Counted from the stretch's first letter, positions 1-9,990 are shown. The stretch: 64,000 nucleotides of DNA from G963923955 sp963923955 (GCA_963923955.1 OZ000552.1:1054001-1118000); one strand, 5' to 3'. A program made the numbers and translations. Notes: generated by a model not told the origin, from the sequence alone.

Positions 1-2
1 AT

Positions 3-1931
3 GGCATAGCGCGCATCTGTGATGAATCCGGCATTGCTGCGGAGAACATCAATCGTGTCATGCACGGCACCACTGTGGCGACCAATGCAGTGCTGACCGG
101 GCGTGGTGCAAAGGTGGGCCTTGTTACTACCAGGGGCTATAAATTCGTATTGCAGATCGCCCGCTCCTTTTGTCCGGGCGGTCTCGGCGGGTGGGTCAGC
201 TACGTAAAAAAACCCCTGCTTGCGCCACTGGAATTAACCCTTGAGGCCGATGAACGGGTGGCCGCCGATGGCGCGGTGATTCGAGAACTTGATGAAGCAG
301 CGCTGCGCCAAGACCTGGAGGTTCTGCATGCGCGGGGCGAGGTGGAGTCGCTGACGATCTGCTTTGTCAATGCCTATATAAACGGTGCTAATGAAAGGCG
401 CGCTGCGGCCATCGCCAAGGAAATTTTTACGGATATTCCCATTTCCATTTCCAGCGAAGTCGTGCCGGAGATGCAGGAGTATGAACGCGCCGAGACAACG
501 GTTGTGAATTCCTATGTGCGCCCGGAGGTCTCCAAGTATGTCAATAATCTGCAAGGCGCATTGAATGAGCGCATGGGCGGCGAGGCGCTGCTGTCCATCT
601 TGCGCTCTGATGGCGGCCTGGCCTCCGGGCGGGCGGCTGCGGAGTCGCCGGTGAATCTGTTAATGTCAGGCCCTGCAGGCGGTGTCGCCGGTGCCATCTA
701 TTTTTGCAGCCGTGCCGGCCATGACAATATCCTGACCTTTGATATGGGCGGCACCTCGACCGATGTTGCGCTCATCCAGGGTGGCAAGGCACAGGTGCGG
801 CGCGAGACGATCGTGGGCGATGTCCGCGTGCGGGCACCATCGGTTGATGTCCGCACGATTGGTGCCGGCGGCGGCTCCATCGCCTTCGTCCCCGGCCTGA
901 CCAAGGCTCTGCGTGTCGGGCCGCAATCCGCCGGGGCGGTGCCTGGCCCGGCCGCTTACATGAAAGGGGGTGATGCGCCGACAGTATGTGATGCCAATGT
1001 GGTGCTGGGTTATTTGCCTTCGGATATACAGCTCGGCGGTGCGATGGCGATTGACAAGAGCGCAGCAGAGAAGGCGGTGCAAAAGGTGGCCGATGCGATG
1101 GAGATCGGCCTGATGGAGGCAGCGGAGGGGATCATCAAGATCGTGAATGAGGCCATGTTTGGGGCGCTGCGCCTGGTATCGGTGGAACAGGGTTATGATC
1201 CGCGCGATTTTTCCCTGGTGGGCTTTGGCGGTGCCGGCCCCTTGCATGCAAATGCGCTGGGGATTCTCAGCCGCGCCTGGCCGGTCATCGTCCCGCCCGG
1301 CCCCGGCGTTTTATGTGCCTATGGCGATGCCACAACACAGGTGCAGGATGAGGCGGCGCGCACTTATGTCACGATGGCTAAGGCGGCAAGCACCGCCACC
1401 TTGCTTGCCGATCTGCGCGCTTTGCAAGGCAAGGCGGCCTCATCGCTGAACGCCGATGGCATCGCCGCAGATGATCAGGAGGTCTTCTATCAGGCCGATT
1501 TTCGTTATGCAGGCCAGGCCTATCAGATCACCCTGGATTTCACGCAAGATGAGTTGGAACAGCAGGGCATTGCCGGCCTGACCGCCCGGTTTGATGCCGA
1601 ACATGAGCAGCTATTCACCTTTGCATTAGGCGAAGGCCATGAGATCGTGATGATCCGCGCTATTGTGAAGGCCAGGGCCAAGGCGATTGCCGATCTAAAA
1701 AGTGGCGAGGTCGGCACTCGCCTGGAAGATGCCAAAATACAGGACAGCCAGTATTTTTATGAGGGCAGGTGGATGGATGTGGTGCTCTATGAGCGTTCTA
1801 AATTACACGCGGGGCTGCGTGTGCCAGGGCCTGCGATCATTGTGGAAATGGACTCCACCACCGTTATTTTACCGGAGCACGAGGCCCTGGTGGACAAGCA
1901 GGGCAACCTGCTGATCAATCCGCTTGCGTGA
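3..1931 (+). CDS. hyuA: Hydantoinase/oxoprolinase subunit A (HyuA family), 5' end outside window
   Basis: Large subunit of an ATP-dependent cyclic-amide hydrolase of the HyuA/5-oxoprolinase/acetone carboxylase family. The frame is open from the first bases of the window and reads through a typical N-terminal HGTTVATNA segment, so the gene begins upstream and the Met at 60 is internal. The ATP-binding signature DMGGTSTDVAL is present near window codon 250, followed by the glycine-rich GAGGGSIAF segment. Roughly 40-60 N-terminal residues, including the first phosphate motif, should lie outside the window by comparison with the usual length of about 690 residues. The stop TGA overlaps the Shine-Dalgarno of the next gene, hyuB, so the two are almost certainly cotranslated. 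Substrate cannot be read from sequence; the neighbours suggest a hydantoin or lactam. Confidence 0.93.
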   Translation, partial: GIARICDESGIAAENINRVMHGTTVATNAVLTGRGAKVGLVTTRGYKFVLQIARSFCPGGLGGWVSYVKKPLLAPLELTLEADERVAADGAVIRELDEAALRQDLEVLHARGEVESLTICFVNAYINGANERRAAAIAKEIFTDIPISISSEVVPEMQEYERAETTVVNSYVRPEVSKYVNNLQGALNERMGGEALLSILRSDGGLASGRAAAESPVNLLMSGPAGGVAGAIYFCSRAGHDNILTFDMGGTSTDVALIQGGKAQVRRETIVGDVRVRAPSVDVRTIGAGGGSIAFVPGLTKALRVGPQSAGAVPGPAAYMKGGDAPTVCDANVVLGYLPSDIQLGGAMAIDKSAAEKAVQKVADAMEIGLMEAAEGIIKIVNEAMFGALRLVSVEQGYDPRDFSLVGFGGAGPLHANALGILSRAWPVIVPPGPGVLCAYGDATTQVQDEAARTYVTMAKAASTATLLADLRALQGKAASSLNADGIAADDQEVFYQADFRYAGQAYQITLDFTQDELEQQGIAGLTARFDAEHEQLFTFALGEGHEIVMIRAIVKARAKAIADLKSGEVGTRLEDAKIQDSQYFYEGRWMDVVLYERSKLHAGLRVPGPAIIVEMDSTTVILPEHEALVDKQGNLLINPLA

Positions 1932-1941
1932 GGAGGCAGAT

Positions 1942-3798
1942 ATGGCAGCAAAAATTATAGAAACCAATACAACGCCCCTTGGCCGGGTTGATGTGGATAC
2001 TGTGACAGTGGATATTATTGAAAATGCCCTGCGCAATGTCCGCGTGGAGATGGATGCGGTCTTGTTTCGTACCGCCATGTCACCGGGGATCAGGGAACAA
2101 GGGGATTGTTTCCCCATGGTGGCCAATCGTGATGGAAAGATGGTGGTCGGCCAGTTTGGCTCGTTCATCGCCGGTTTCATGGAAGTCTATGAGGAAGCGA
2201 TCGAAGAGGGCGATGTGATCTTAACCAACGACCCGTATATGTGTGATGGTGCCGTCTCGCATCTGCCGGACTGGGTGGTGCTGGTGCCGATATTCAAAGA
2301 CGGGCGGCATATCGCCTGGTCGGCCATGTTTGGCCACATGTCCGACAACGGCGGCATGGTGCCGGGCAGCATCCCGATCAAGGCCTCAACGATTTTTCAG
2401 GAAGGCATCCGCATCAGGCCGACGAAATTATATAAAAAAGGTGTGCTGCAGCAGGATATTCTGGAATTGATTTTACACAATGTCCGTACTCCGCAATGGA
2501 ATCGCTTCGACTTAAATGCGCTCGTTGCCGCCTGCAACACGGCGGCAAAGAGATGCAGTGAGATGGCCGAGCGCTTTGGCGATGACGTTTTCTACACCAC
2601 GATGGAAATCATGCTGGAGCGTAACTACGCCGCCATGAAGCAGATCATCGAGATGATCGTGCCGGAAGAACCCCGCACCTTTGCCGATTACCTCTGCGAT
2701 GACGGCGTCGGCATGGGGCCGTATAAGATCAGTTGTACCTTATGGCGTGAAGGCCCTAAAGCGATATTTGACTTTGCCGGCACCGACCCACAGGCACAAA
2801 GCTCGATCAATTTTTACTTGAGCGAGCGCATGTTCAAGATGTTCTTCGGCGCATTCACGATTAACCTCTTTGATCCGCAGATCTTATTTAACGATGGTTT
2901 TTATGAGTTGGTTGAAGTGCGCTTGCCACAAGGTTCTTTATTGAAACCGGATTACCCGGCGGCCTTATCCGGCCGCACACATGCCTTGGGCAGAATCTTT
3001 GATGTCATGGGCGGCCTGCTTGGCCAAGGCGCGCCGGAGGCGCTGAACGCCGCCGGATTTTCCGATAGCCCGCATCTGTTTTATTCCGGTTACGATGACC
3101 AGGGCGAGTGGTTTCAATTATTTCAGATCGGCTTTGGCGGCATACCGGGTCGCCCTGCGGGTGACGGGCCGGACGGACATTCGCTGTGGCCGGGCTTTAC
3201 TAATGTGCCGAATGAGTTTATTGAGGCGTATTTTCCCCTGCGCATTGAGGTCTATGAACCGATCACTGACTCAGGGGGCGCGGGCCTGCATCGCGGTGGT
3301 AATGGCCTGCGCGTGGCCTATCGTTTTCTCTGCGACGGCACCATCGCCATCCATGATGATCGGTGGTTGACCTATCCCTGGGGCGTGAATGGCGGCGAAC
3401 CCGGCCAACGCTCCAGCAAACACCTGCTGCGCGCCGATGGCAGTGAAGAGTGGCTGCCGTCCAAGTGTGAAGACATTAAGGTAAGGCCGGGCGATCTCTT
3501 GTATTTCAATACTTGGGGCGGCGGCGGTTGGGGCGACCCTTATGCGCGTGCCCCTGACTTGGTGCGACAGGATGTGCAGCGTGGGCTGGTCTCGCTTGCG
3601 GGGGCGAAGCGCTATGGGGTGGTGATGACGGAGGACGGCAATGTTGATGCGAGCGCGACTGAAGAATTGCGCAGCAGGCTGGCAGCAGAACGCGGTGCGC
3701 CGGCCATGTTTGATTTTGGCGGCGGCATAGAGGACATAAAAGCTCGATGCCTTGAGGAGACCCATCTGCCGGCCCCTGAAGCACCGGGCTTGCATTAA
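1942..3798 (+). CDS. hyuB: Hydantoinase/oxoprolinase subunit B (HyuB family)
   Basis: Partner subunit of HyuA; together they hydrolyse cyclic amides such as N-methylhydantoin or 5-oxoproline at the cost of ATP. The protein is about 618 residues, slightly long for the family. It shows the typical N-terminal region with REQGDC and the NDPY segment, and the glycine-rich C-terminal GGGGWGDP motif. I chose the ATG at 1942 over the in-frame TTG at 1924 because AGGAGG lies at 1931-1936, five bases upstream. hyuA ends ten bases before this start. A 3-copy palindromic element follows the stop (see 3804). Confidence 0.93.
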   Translation: MAAKIIETNTTPLGRVDVDTVTVDIIENALRNVRVEMDAVLFRTAMSPGIREQGDCFPMVANRDGKMVVGQFGSFIAGFMEVYEEAIEEGDVILTNDPYMCDGAVSHLPDWVVLVPIFKDGRHIAWSAMFGHMSDNGGMVPGSIPIKASTIFQEGIRIRPTKLYKKGVLQQDILELILHNVRTPQWNRFDLNALVAACNTAAKRCSEMAERFGDDVFYTTMEIMLERNYAAMKQIIEMIVPEEPRTFADYLCDDGVGMGPYKISCTLWREGPKAIFDFAGTDPQAQSSINFYLSERMFKMFFGAFTINLFDPQILFNDGFYELVEVRLPQGSLLKPDYPAALSGRTHALGRIFDVMGGLLGQGAPEALNAAGFSDSPHLFYSGYDDQGEWFQLFQIGFGGIPGRPAGDGPDGHSLWPGFTNVPNEFIEAYFPLRIEVYEPITDSGGAGLHRGGNGLRVAYRFLCDGTIAIHDDRWLTYPWGVNGGEPGQRSSKHLLRADGSEEWLPSKCEDIKVRPGDLLYFNTWGGGGWGDPYARAPDLVRQDVQRGLVSLAGAKRYGVVMTEDGNVDASATEELRSRLAAERGAPAMFDFGGGIEDIKARCLEETHLPAPEAPGLH

Positions 3799-3803
3799 GG
3801 ACG

Positions 3804-3830
3804 CCCTGATTTAATCAGAGTCCGCCTGAG
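3804..3830. repeat. Small palindromic repeat, copy 1
   Basis: Imperfect palindrome centred on TGATTTAATCA, about ten bases after the hyuB stop. Read on the minus strand it matches the elements at 22853 and 58981 (GGA-n-CTCTGATT-AATCAGA-n-TCC layout). Function unknown; it could fold as a hairpin at the 3' end of the transcript. Confidence 0.55.
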
Positions 3831-3847
3831 TTTCAACAAGTACGTCA

Positions 3848-4447
3848 GTGAACCTGGAAAGACAGCGTATTGAATTAGGCGAGCGCCCGGCCCTCATCCT
3901 GGTCGATATGATTAAGGGCTTTACCGATCCCGCCTGTCCCTTAGGCGCGGACTGCCCGGATGTGCTCAGTGCGAATAAAGAGTTGCTGGATGCCTTTCGG
4001 GCCGGCAATCTTTCTGTATTTTTCACGACCGTCATCTATCGTCATCCAGGGCAGGCCAAGATATTCCGAAAAAGATTACCGGTGCTTAATGTATTAGCAC
4101 CCGGATCGGAGTGGGTTGAGGTGGATGATGCCTTAGAGCCTTTGCCGGGCGAGGCGGTCATTGAGAAATGCTGGGCCAGCGCCTTTTTTGCTACCGACTT
4201 AGCGCAAAGACTAAAACAAGCCGCAGCCGACTCATTAGTGGTCACGGGCTTGAGCACGAGCGGCTGTGTACGGGCGACCGTGCTGGATGGTCTGCAATAT
4301 GACTATCCGGTCTGGGTGCCGGAAGAGGCCGTTGGCGACAGAAACCAGGACGCCCACCGCGCCAACCTGTTTGATATGCATGCCAAGTATGCAGAGGTCG
4401 TTAAAAAAAGCGAGGTAGTAAAACTCCTCGTGGACGCAGTGCACTGA
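3848..4447 (+). CDS. Cysteine hydrolase, N-carbamoylsarcosine amidohydrolase-like (isochorismatase superfamily)
   Basis: A 199-residue alpha/beta hydrolase of the isochorismatase-like superfamily. The catalytic triad of the N-carbamoylsarcosine amidase branch is visible: Asp20 in LVDMIKGF, Lys107 in EKCWASAFF and Cys140 in STSGCVRA. The C-terminal NLFDMHAKYAEVV stretch is also typical of that branch. N-carbamoylsarcosine amidohydrolase releases sarcosine, CO2 and ammonia from the product of N-methylhydantoinase, which would place this gene directly after HyuAB in a creatinine/hydantoin route. The start is GTG at 3848, since no better start lies nearby. The exact substrate is inferred from context only; other carbamoyl or amide substrates are possible. 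Confidence 0.85.
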   Translation: MNLERQRIELGERPALILVDMIKGFTDPACPLGADCPDVLSANKELLDAFRAGNLSVFFTTVIYRHPGQAKIFRKRLPVLNVLAPGSEWVEVDDALEPLPGEAVIEKCWASAFFATDLAQRLKQAAADSLVVTGLSTSGCVRATVLDGLQYDYPVWVPEEAVGDRNQDAHRANLFDMHAKYAEVVKKSEVVKLLVDAVH

Positions 4448-4522
4448 TCTCCATCGTATCAATGCGGCATAGAAATTCACCAAAAACAGCAAAAGCTAGG
4501 ATAAACTCATCATCTTTTCATC

Positions 4523-6184
4523 GTGAGAACTAAAGTGAGCAAACAAGCCCTCATTGAGTACGTCCGCTCATCAGTGATCGGTGATGATGCGCACATCAAC
4601 ACGCCCTTCGGTTACAGGCCCCTGGTCTATGCAGACTATACGGCTTCCGGCCGGGCGCTCGGTTTTATTGAAGACTTCATTCGCCGTGAGGTCTTGCCGT
4701 TTTATGCCAACACGCATACAGAGACCTCGTTCACCGGCGCCCAGACTACGGCCTATCGGGACCAGGCGCGCGCGATCATCAGACAGGCGGTGGGTGCAAG
4801 CGATGATTACAGTGTCATCTTCTGCGGCACCGGCACAACGGGAGTGGTGAATAAGCTGTTGGGGCTGCTGGGACTGGGGCGCACGGCAAGCCAACCGGAC
4901 AATATCGCTCGGGCCGATAAACCCGTTGTCTTCATCGGCCCCTATGAGCATCACTCCAACGAGTTGCCGTGGAGAGAGAGCACTGCCGAGCTTATCAGCA
5001 TATCCTTGCATGAAGATGGCCAGGTCAATGTTGATGAACTGGAAGAGTTACTGATACGTTTTGAAAAGCGGCCCTTGAAGATAGGCAGCTTTTCCGCAGC
5101 ATCGAATGTAACCGGGATAAAGACCGATGTGGAAAAAATTTCTCGGCTATTGCATCGGCATGGTGCCTTGTCATTTTGGGATTATGCAGCGGCTGCGCCC
5201 TATTGCAAAATTGACATGTATCCGGGTGATGAAAGTATTAGCAAGGATGCCGTCTTCATCTCGCCACACAAGTTCATCGGCGGTCCTGGTACACCGGGGA
5301 TCTTAGTCATAAAAAACAAACTCATGCTCAATCGTATTCCGACCACCACCGGCGGCGGCACGGTGTTGTATGTTACGCCTTCTGATCACATCTATCTGGA
5401 TGACCCGCAGCGGCGTGAGGAAGGCGGCACACCGGGCATCATCGAATCCATCCGCGCGGGACTCGTCTTCCAGTTGCAAGATGCAGTCGGCACTGACGAG
5501 ATCGAGCAGCGGGAAACGACCTTCATAAAACAGGCCATAGCACGGCTGCGAGGCAATGCCAATGTCCATATCCTGGGCAATCTTGAGGTGGACAGGCTGG
5601 GCATTCTGTCCTTTCAGATCCGTTGTCATAAAAAGGTGCTGCACTACGGCTTTGTGGTGGCATTGTTAAATGATCTGTTTGGTATTCAGGCCAGAGGTGG
5701 GTGTTCCTGTGCCGGGCCCTATGCCCACGCCTTGCTCGGCATGGACATGCCATACAGCAAGTCCTTAGAGGCCGAGATCGTAGAAGGCAACGGCATCTTG
5801 CGTCCGGGGTGGGTGCGCCTGAATTTTAATTATTTTCTTGCCGAAGAAACCTTCGACTATATGCTGAGCGCTATCGAGCTGATAGCCAAAGCGGGTTGGA
5901 GAATGCTGCCGTATTATGAATACAACGATGCCTCCGGCATCTGGGCATACAAGGGAGAAGGAATGAAACTCAACATGCGCCTTGCTGATATTTCCTATCA
6001 AGACGGGCGCTTTAGCATTCCGAAAAAAGATATGGGCGGAAGATGTCCAAGCCTTGATGCCTGCCTGTCTCAGGCAGAAGATATTTTGCTCAATAGCAAG
6101 GGCGAAGCGGGCAAAGCGATTACACTTTCGCCTCAGGCGGAGGGCTTACGTTGGTTTGCCCTGCCCGAAGATATTGTTTATTAA
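4523..6184 (+). CDS. Class V PLP-dependent aminotransferase / cysteine-desulfurase-like protein
   Basis: A 553-residue fold-type I PLP enzyme. The Schiff-base lysine is Lys250 in SPHKFIGGPGTPG, and the upstream CGTGTTG and SNVTG segments are the cofactor-phosphate and substrate loops of the family. A RGGCSCAGPYAH segment lies at about residue 393, where cysteine desulfurases carry their active cysteine, but the protein is some 140 residues longer than SufS/IscS and has an extra C-terminal domain. No Fe-S assembly genes are nearby. It follows the hydantoinase cluster in the same direction after a 75-base gap, so a role in processing the amino compound released there is plausible but unproven. 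Start GTG at 4523. Confidence 0.82.
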   Translation: MRTKVSKQALIEYVRSSVIGDDAHINTPFGYRPLVYADYTASGRALGFIEDFIRREVLPFYANTHTETSFTGAQTTAYRDQARAIIRQAVGASDDYSVIFCGTGTTGVVNKLLGLLGLGRTASQPDNIARADKPVVFIGPYEHHSNELPWRESTAELISISLHEDGQVNVDELEELLIRFEKRPLKIGSFSAASNVTGIKTDVEKISRLLHRHGALSFWDYAAAAPYCKIDMYPGDESISKDAVFISPHKFIGGPGTPGILVIKNKLMLNRIPTTTGGGTVLYVTPSDHIYLDDPQRREEGGTPGIIESIRAGLVFQLQDAVGTDEIEQRETTFIKQAIARLRGNANVHILGNLEVDRLGILSFQIRCHKKVLHYGFVVALLNDLFGIQARGGCSCAGPYAHALLGMDMPYSKSLEAEIVEGNGILRPGWVRLNFNYFLAEETFDYMLSAIELIAKAGWRMLPYYEYNDASGIWAYKGEGMKLNMRLADISYQDGRFSIPKKDMGGRCPSLDACLSQAEDILLNSKGEAGKAITLSPQAEGLRWFALPEDIVY

Positions 6185-6825
6185 ACCTGGCTTATCTCCG
6201 TATCAGCGCCGTCTTTTGGTACATAGATACTGCGCCCGGCCCGAATATGTGCTTCCATTACGCTCCTTGCCCAGCCGGCATTGTGCGCCTTAAAGGCCTC
6301 GATCAGTTCCCGGTGGTGGTGGTTGCTGCGCTCAACGTCCGCATCTGAATATTGATCGATGGTCTTTAATAACAGGGGAATTTCAACCAGGCTTGAAATC
6401 AAGGGATTAGATGCTCGCTGCCTGCGGCCTCGACGACAATGCAGTGCAGCCGATGATCGTGTTCGATGGTCTTGCGGTGATTTTCACTGCTATGCGCCCG
6501 GCACAGCCCTCCATCTCCCTGATGCCGTCTGCATCGATTCGGGTCGCCGCTAGATAGGCGGAATAGCCTTCCAGCAGGATCCTGAGATCGCGAAGATCCC
6601 ATCCACATCGTCATCGTCCCAGGCGACCACAAAGGTGCCCTGGTTGGGGACGAATTTCATCAGATGCTCGGTGTTCAGTCGGCGCAGGGCCTCCCGCACC
6701 GGGGTGCGGCTTACATCAGCCTCTTGGGCGATACGCTCTTCTTTCAAATGCGAGCCAGCGGCATAGCGACCGCTCAAGATCTGCCTTCTTACAAATACGT
6801 AGGCGTGTTCGGTGGCGTTCGACAT
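6181..6825 (-). pseudogene. GntR-family (FadR/FCD type) transcriptional regulator, multiply frameshifted
   Basis: The N-terminal winged-helix domain is clear at 6825-6620, with SRTPVREALRRL and a following NQGTFV wing. The FCD ligand-binding domain then continues in other frames: a LLEGYSAYLAATRI helix about 6590-6555 in a second frame, an EHDHRLHCIVVEAAG segment in a third, and finally SSLVEIPLLLKT and NHHHRELIEAF back in the first. At least three indels are needed, so this is a dead gene unless the assembly is poor here. Its 3' end abuts the stop of the aminotransferase gene on the opposite strand. It may once have controlled the hydantoinase genes. Confidence 0.85.
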
Positions 6826-7075
6826 AGCGTTTTAATCGCGGGCTGCCGGGCCGAGGCTGCGAGCATAGTAGCAAAATGGCTTTCTTTCCCCTGATGTATT
6901 CTTACCACAAGAAAGCATCAATCTTGAAATGGCTTGTGTACATTTATATCCTTGCGACTGGAACATATCGAAATTATTTGACTATTATGCGATTTATTGC
7001 ATACATTCCCCTTGCTGCTTTTTCTAGTCTCGGCTAAAGATGCCATGACTGTTGTGTATATACAACATTAGACCC

Positions 7076-7412
7076 AATGTATTTACGCCCAGGTGGGGCG
7101 AGATTGCCGAATACGAAGCACAGGCATTATCGAGTTCTTTGAATGAAACCATGGCCATCCATGCCAACACAGATCTCACGGCAGACCTTGGCAGGATCAA
7201 GGCACCGACCATGTTGTTGCTGGGCTCATCAGGCCAGCTCGGTTATAACGCAAGCGGGCATCAAGAGCCTGGCGGATGAATTTATGCAGCATCTTCCCCA
7301 GGCGGAGTTAAAGGCCATCGCCGCTGGGGGCGGAACCTATTGTCATGATCGAAAAACCGGCAGAGACCGCTGCTGCGGTGCTGCGGCAACTGAGTTTTTG
7401 CAGAATTTATAA
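7076..7412 (+). pseudogene. Alpha/beta hydrolase, C-terminal remnant
   Basis: The three frames of this stretch can be joined into the C-terminal half of an alpha/beta-hydrolase. A RIKAPTMLLLGS segment, the strand preceding the catalytic Asp, is followed by SLADEFMQHLP-like and PIVMIEKPAETAAAVL-like segments. Frame changes fall near 7258 and 7330. There is no N-terminal half or nucleophile elbow upstream. With the neighbouring broken GntR gene it marks a decaying block. Bases 6826-7075 hold nothing else I can name; they are AT-rich. Confidence 0.6.
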
Positions 7413-7439
7413 GCGAATAAACTTCCATGAGCGAGGGGA

Positions 7440-9971
7440 ATGATGATGAATAAAACCGAAAAATGTGGTGATAGCAGGATCATACTGGCTGTCTTGATGT
7501 TAAGCCTGGCCATGCCGATACCCATTCATGCGCAGGAACTTGAGGAGATCGTGGTGACCGCCCGACAACGTTCAGAAAGACTAAGCGATGTGCCGGCCTC
7601 CATCACCGCCTTTACGAAGGCCACCATCGAGCGCTCCGGCATAGAGCGCGCAGAAGATTTTATCTTCCAGACGCCCGGGGTGACCATGGTCAACACCGTC
7701 GAGGCCGGGGACGCTTCCCTGAGCATAAGAGGGCTCAACGGTGCGCGTGATGCGGAGACCAACTTTGCCTTTATCATTGACGGCATTCTGTACACCAACC
7801 CGAGTGCCTTTAATCGGGAATTTACCGACTTGCAGCAGATCGAAGTGTTGAAAGGGCCGCAGGGTGCGCTGTATGGACGCTCGGCAGCATCCGGTGCCGT
7901 GATCGTAACCACCGGCAAACCGACTAATGAACCGGAGGCTTCCATTGAGGCAAGTTACGCCTCACACCAGAGCCAGCTCATCAAGGCAACCGCAAGCGGT
8001 GCCTTAAAACAGGATGAATTATATGCACGCCTAAGCCTTGATTATCGCGATACCGACGGGCATCTTTCTAATAACTTTACCGACGCCGACACGGTCAATG
8101 ATTTTAACAACTACAACATTGCCGGGCGCTTGGTATGGGAACCCGATGCAGCCTTGAGCCTTGACGGCAAGCTGCGCTATGGTGAAGTCGATGCTGCGGC
8201 CATTGCCTTTAATGCGAGTCTCGCCCTGCCGTCGTTTGCGCAAGCCTTTGGCAATGCTGCCTTTTTTGAGGATGCGAATGAGCATGAGTTTGTATTTTCT
8301 CCGAATGTCGATCCCGGCAACGAACAGGAATCTCTGGAGGCCTCCATCAAGATGGATTATGAGATGGAGCGGGCCACCCTCACCGGCTGGCTTCTGTACA
8401 GTGATGTAGAGCAGTTTTTTGTCGCAGACGGCACCAGCGGCGCATTTGGATTTTATTTTACTGATGCAAGCTGTCGGAGCACCACCGCCGCATTAGCGGG
8501 CTTTCCGGTGCAGAGTCCGAATTACATCGGCGCAACGCCTGAGCTTCCAGTCTCATTGTTTCCGCCCTATAGCCCGACGACCTGCGATGGCTATCAGTAT
8601 CAGGAGCGTAACCAGAAAGACATCAGCATTGAAATGCGCTTGACCTCTGCCGATGATCAGCGCCTGCGCTGGAATGCGGGTTTCTACTGGCTGGATCTCG
8701 AGCGCGAGGTGGGCGTGGCGCAGCTGCTTGATGATGGACGTACAGCGCTGCCGAATTCTTTCGTAAATCCGCTTACCGATGCCCTGGTGCATGATCGCTT
8801 CGATACCACGGTCTACTCCGTATTCGGTGCGGTGAATTATGATGTTACGCCTGAGATCGAAGCCTCGCTCGCCCTGCGCTGGGATAGAGAAGAACGCGAG
8901 GCGACCAATCTGGTGCCGACGCCAAGCCAGCGCACCTCAAGCCGGATTAACTATTGCTCCAATACCACCTATGTCCCGCCGGGCGTCTGTACCTTAGACG
9001 GCGTTGCCCTTGCCGGCACACCGTTGAATCCCGCCTTTATTACGAATTTCGCAACGGGCACAGTAACCGACTCCATTGCGCCGCGCAGCAAGTCCTTTAC
9101 CCAGCTGCAGCCCAAGCTCAGCCTGACCTGGGATGTGGATGAGGACTGGACGCTGTTTGCCAGCTGGGGCATTGGTTTTAAGAGCGGCGGCTTTAACAAC
9201 ATCGGTTCCAATGCCACCATCCAGCAGTTTCTGGTAACCCCCGGTGCAACCTCCGGCACCGATTTGGTGGCGCCTTCCGATCTGTTCCGCAAGGAAACCT
9301 CCAGTGCCTTTGAGTTGGGTTTCAAGGCGCAGCTGGCGCAGGGCAGAATGAATCTCAATGGCGCCGCCTTCTACACCAAGGTCGAAGACATGCAGTTTTT
9401 TGAATTCTTTGTCGGCCCTTTTGGCCTGTTGCGGGTGGTGGAGAATATTGATAAGGCCAGCATCTGGGGACTGGAGTTGGGCGGCTCAGCGCAGATTACT
9501 GAGGCATTTGCCATCAGCATGGGCGCGAGCCTGATTGAAGGCGAGATCGATGAGAACCGGGTGCGGCCCAACACCGTGGGCAACGAAATACCCAGCGCGC
9601 CGGCATTTACCTTCAACGCCGCCGGACAATATATCCAGCCGCTGTTCGACGGCATAGACTTTGTCGGCACCCTCAACTACTCCCTGGTAGGCAAGACCTG
9701 GTTTCACACCGTGCAGGACAATGTCGTGCCCGCGGTTCTGTTCGGCGGCCCGCCGGCGGATTTCAGCAAGACCCGCCGCGATGCCTACGGCCTGCTTACC
9801 CTGCGCGCCGGCCTGGAGAGTGACACATGGCGCGTCATTGCTTTTGTAAATAACCTGACCGATGAAGCCTTCTTGGAAGAGGTCATACCCGCCCCCGAAT
9901 TTGGCGGCTCCTTTATCCACCCAGGCACAGACAGGATCTACGGCATAGAACTTGGCTACAGTTTTTTCTAG
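7440..9971 (+). CDS. TonB-dependent outer-membrane receptor
   Basis: An 843-residue outer-membrane beta-barrel receptor that would import a ligand using TonB energy. A signal peptide ends near residue 31 (IHAQ), followed by the TonB-box-like EIVVTARQR and a plug domain with the GPQGALYGRSAASG signature at about residues 140-153. The C-terminus ends in an aromatic residue (YSFF), as expected for barrel insertion. The class resembles the iron-complex/unknown-ligand receptors of marine gammaproteobacteria that carry QRSERLSDVP after the box. Three consecutive ATGs (7440, 7443, 7446) follow GAGGGG. It is monocistronic, ended by the terminator at 9991. The substrate cannot be deduced. Confidence 0.93.
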   Translation: MMMNKTEKCGDSRIILAVLMLSLAMPIPIHAQELEEIVVTARQRSERLSDVPASITAFTKATIERSGIERAEDFIFQTPGVTMVNTVEAGDASLSIRGLNGARDAETNFAFIIDGILYTNPSAFNREFTDLQQIEVLKGPQGALYGRSAASGAVIVTTGKPTNEPEASIEASYASHQSQLIKATASGALKQDELYARLSLDYRDTDGHLSNNFTDADTVNDFNNYNIAGRLVWEPDAALSLDGKLRYGEVDAAAIAFNASLALPSFAQAFGNAAFFEDANEHEFVFSPNVDPGNEQESLEASIKMDYEMERATLTGWLLYSDVEQFFVADGTSGAFGFYFTDASCRSTTAALAGFPVQSPNYIGATPELPVSLFPPYSPTTCDGYQYQERNQKDISIEMRLTSADDQRLRWNAGFYWLDLEREVGVAQLLDDGRTALPNSFVNPLTDALVHDRFDTTVYSVFGAVNYDVTPEIEASLALRWDREEREATNLVPTPSQRTSSRINYCSNTTYVPPGVCTLDGVALAGTPLNPAFITNFATGTVTDSIAPRSKSFTQLQPKLSLTWDVDEDWTLFASWGIGFKSGGFNNIGSNATIQQFLVTPGATSGTDLVAPSDLFRKETSSAFELGFKAQLAQGRMNLNGAAFYTKVEDMQFFEFFVGPFGLLRVVENIDKASIWGLELGGSAQITEAFAISMGASLIEGEIDENRVRPNTVGNEIPSAPAFTFNAAGQYIQPLFDGIDFVGTLNYSLVGKTWFHTVQDNVVPAVLFGGPPADFSKTRRDAYGLLTLRAGLESDTWRVIAFVNNLTDEAFLEEVIPAPEFGGSFIHPGTDRIYGIELGYSFF

Positions 9972-9990
9972 CTGACAATCTAATGTAAGC

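Noticed and set aside
6399..6632. 78-codon minus-strand frame as an independent gene
   Set aside because: Its second half is part of the FCD domain of the broken GntR regulator; the first half is out of frame.
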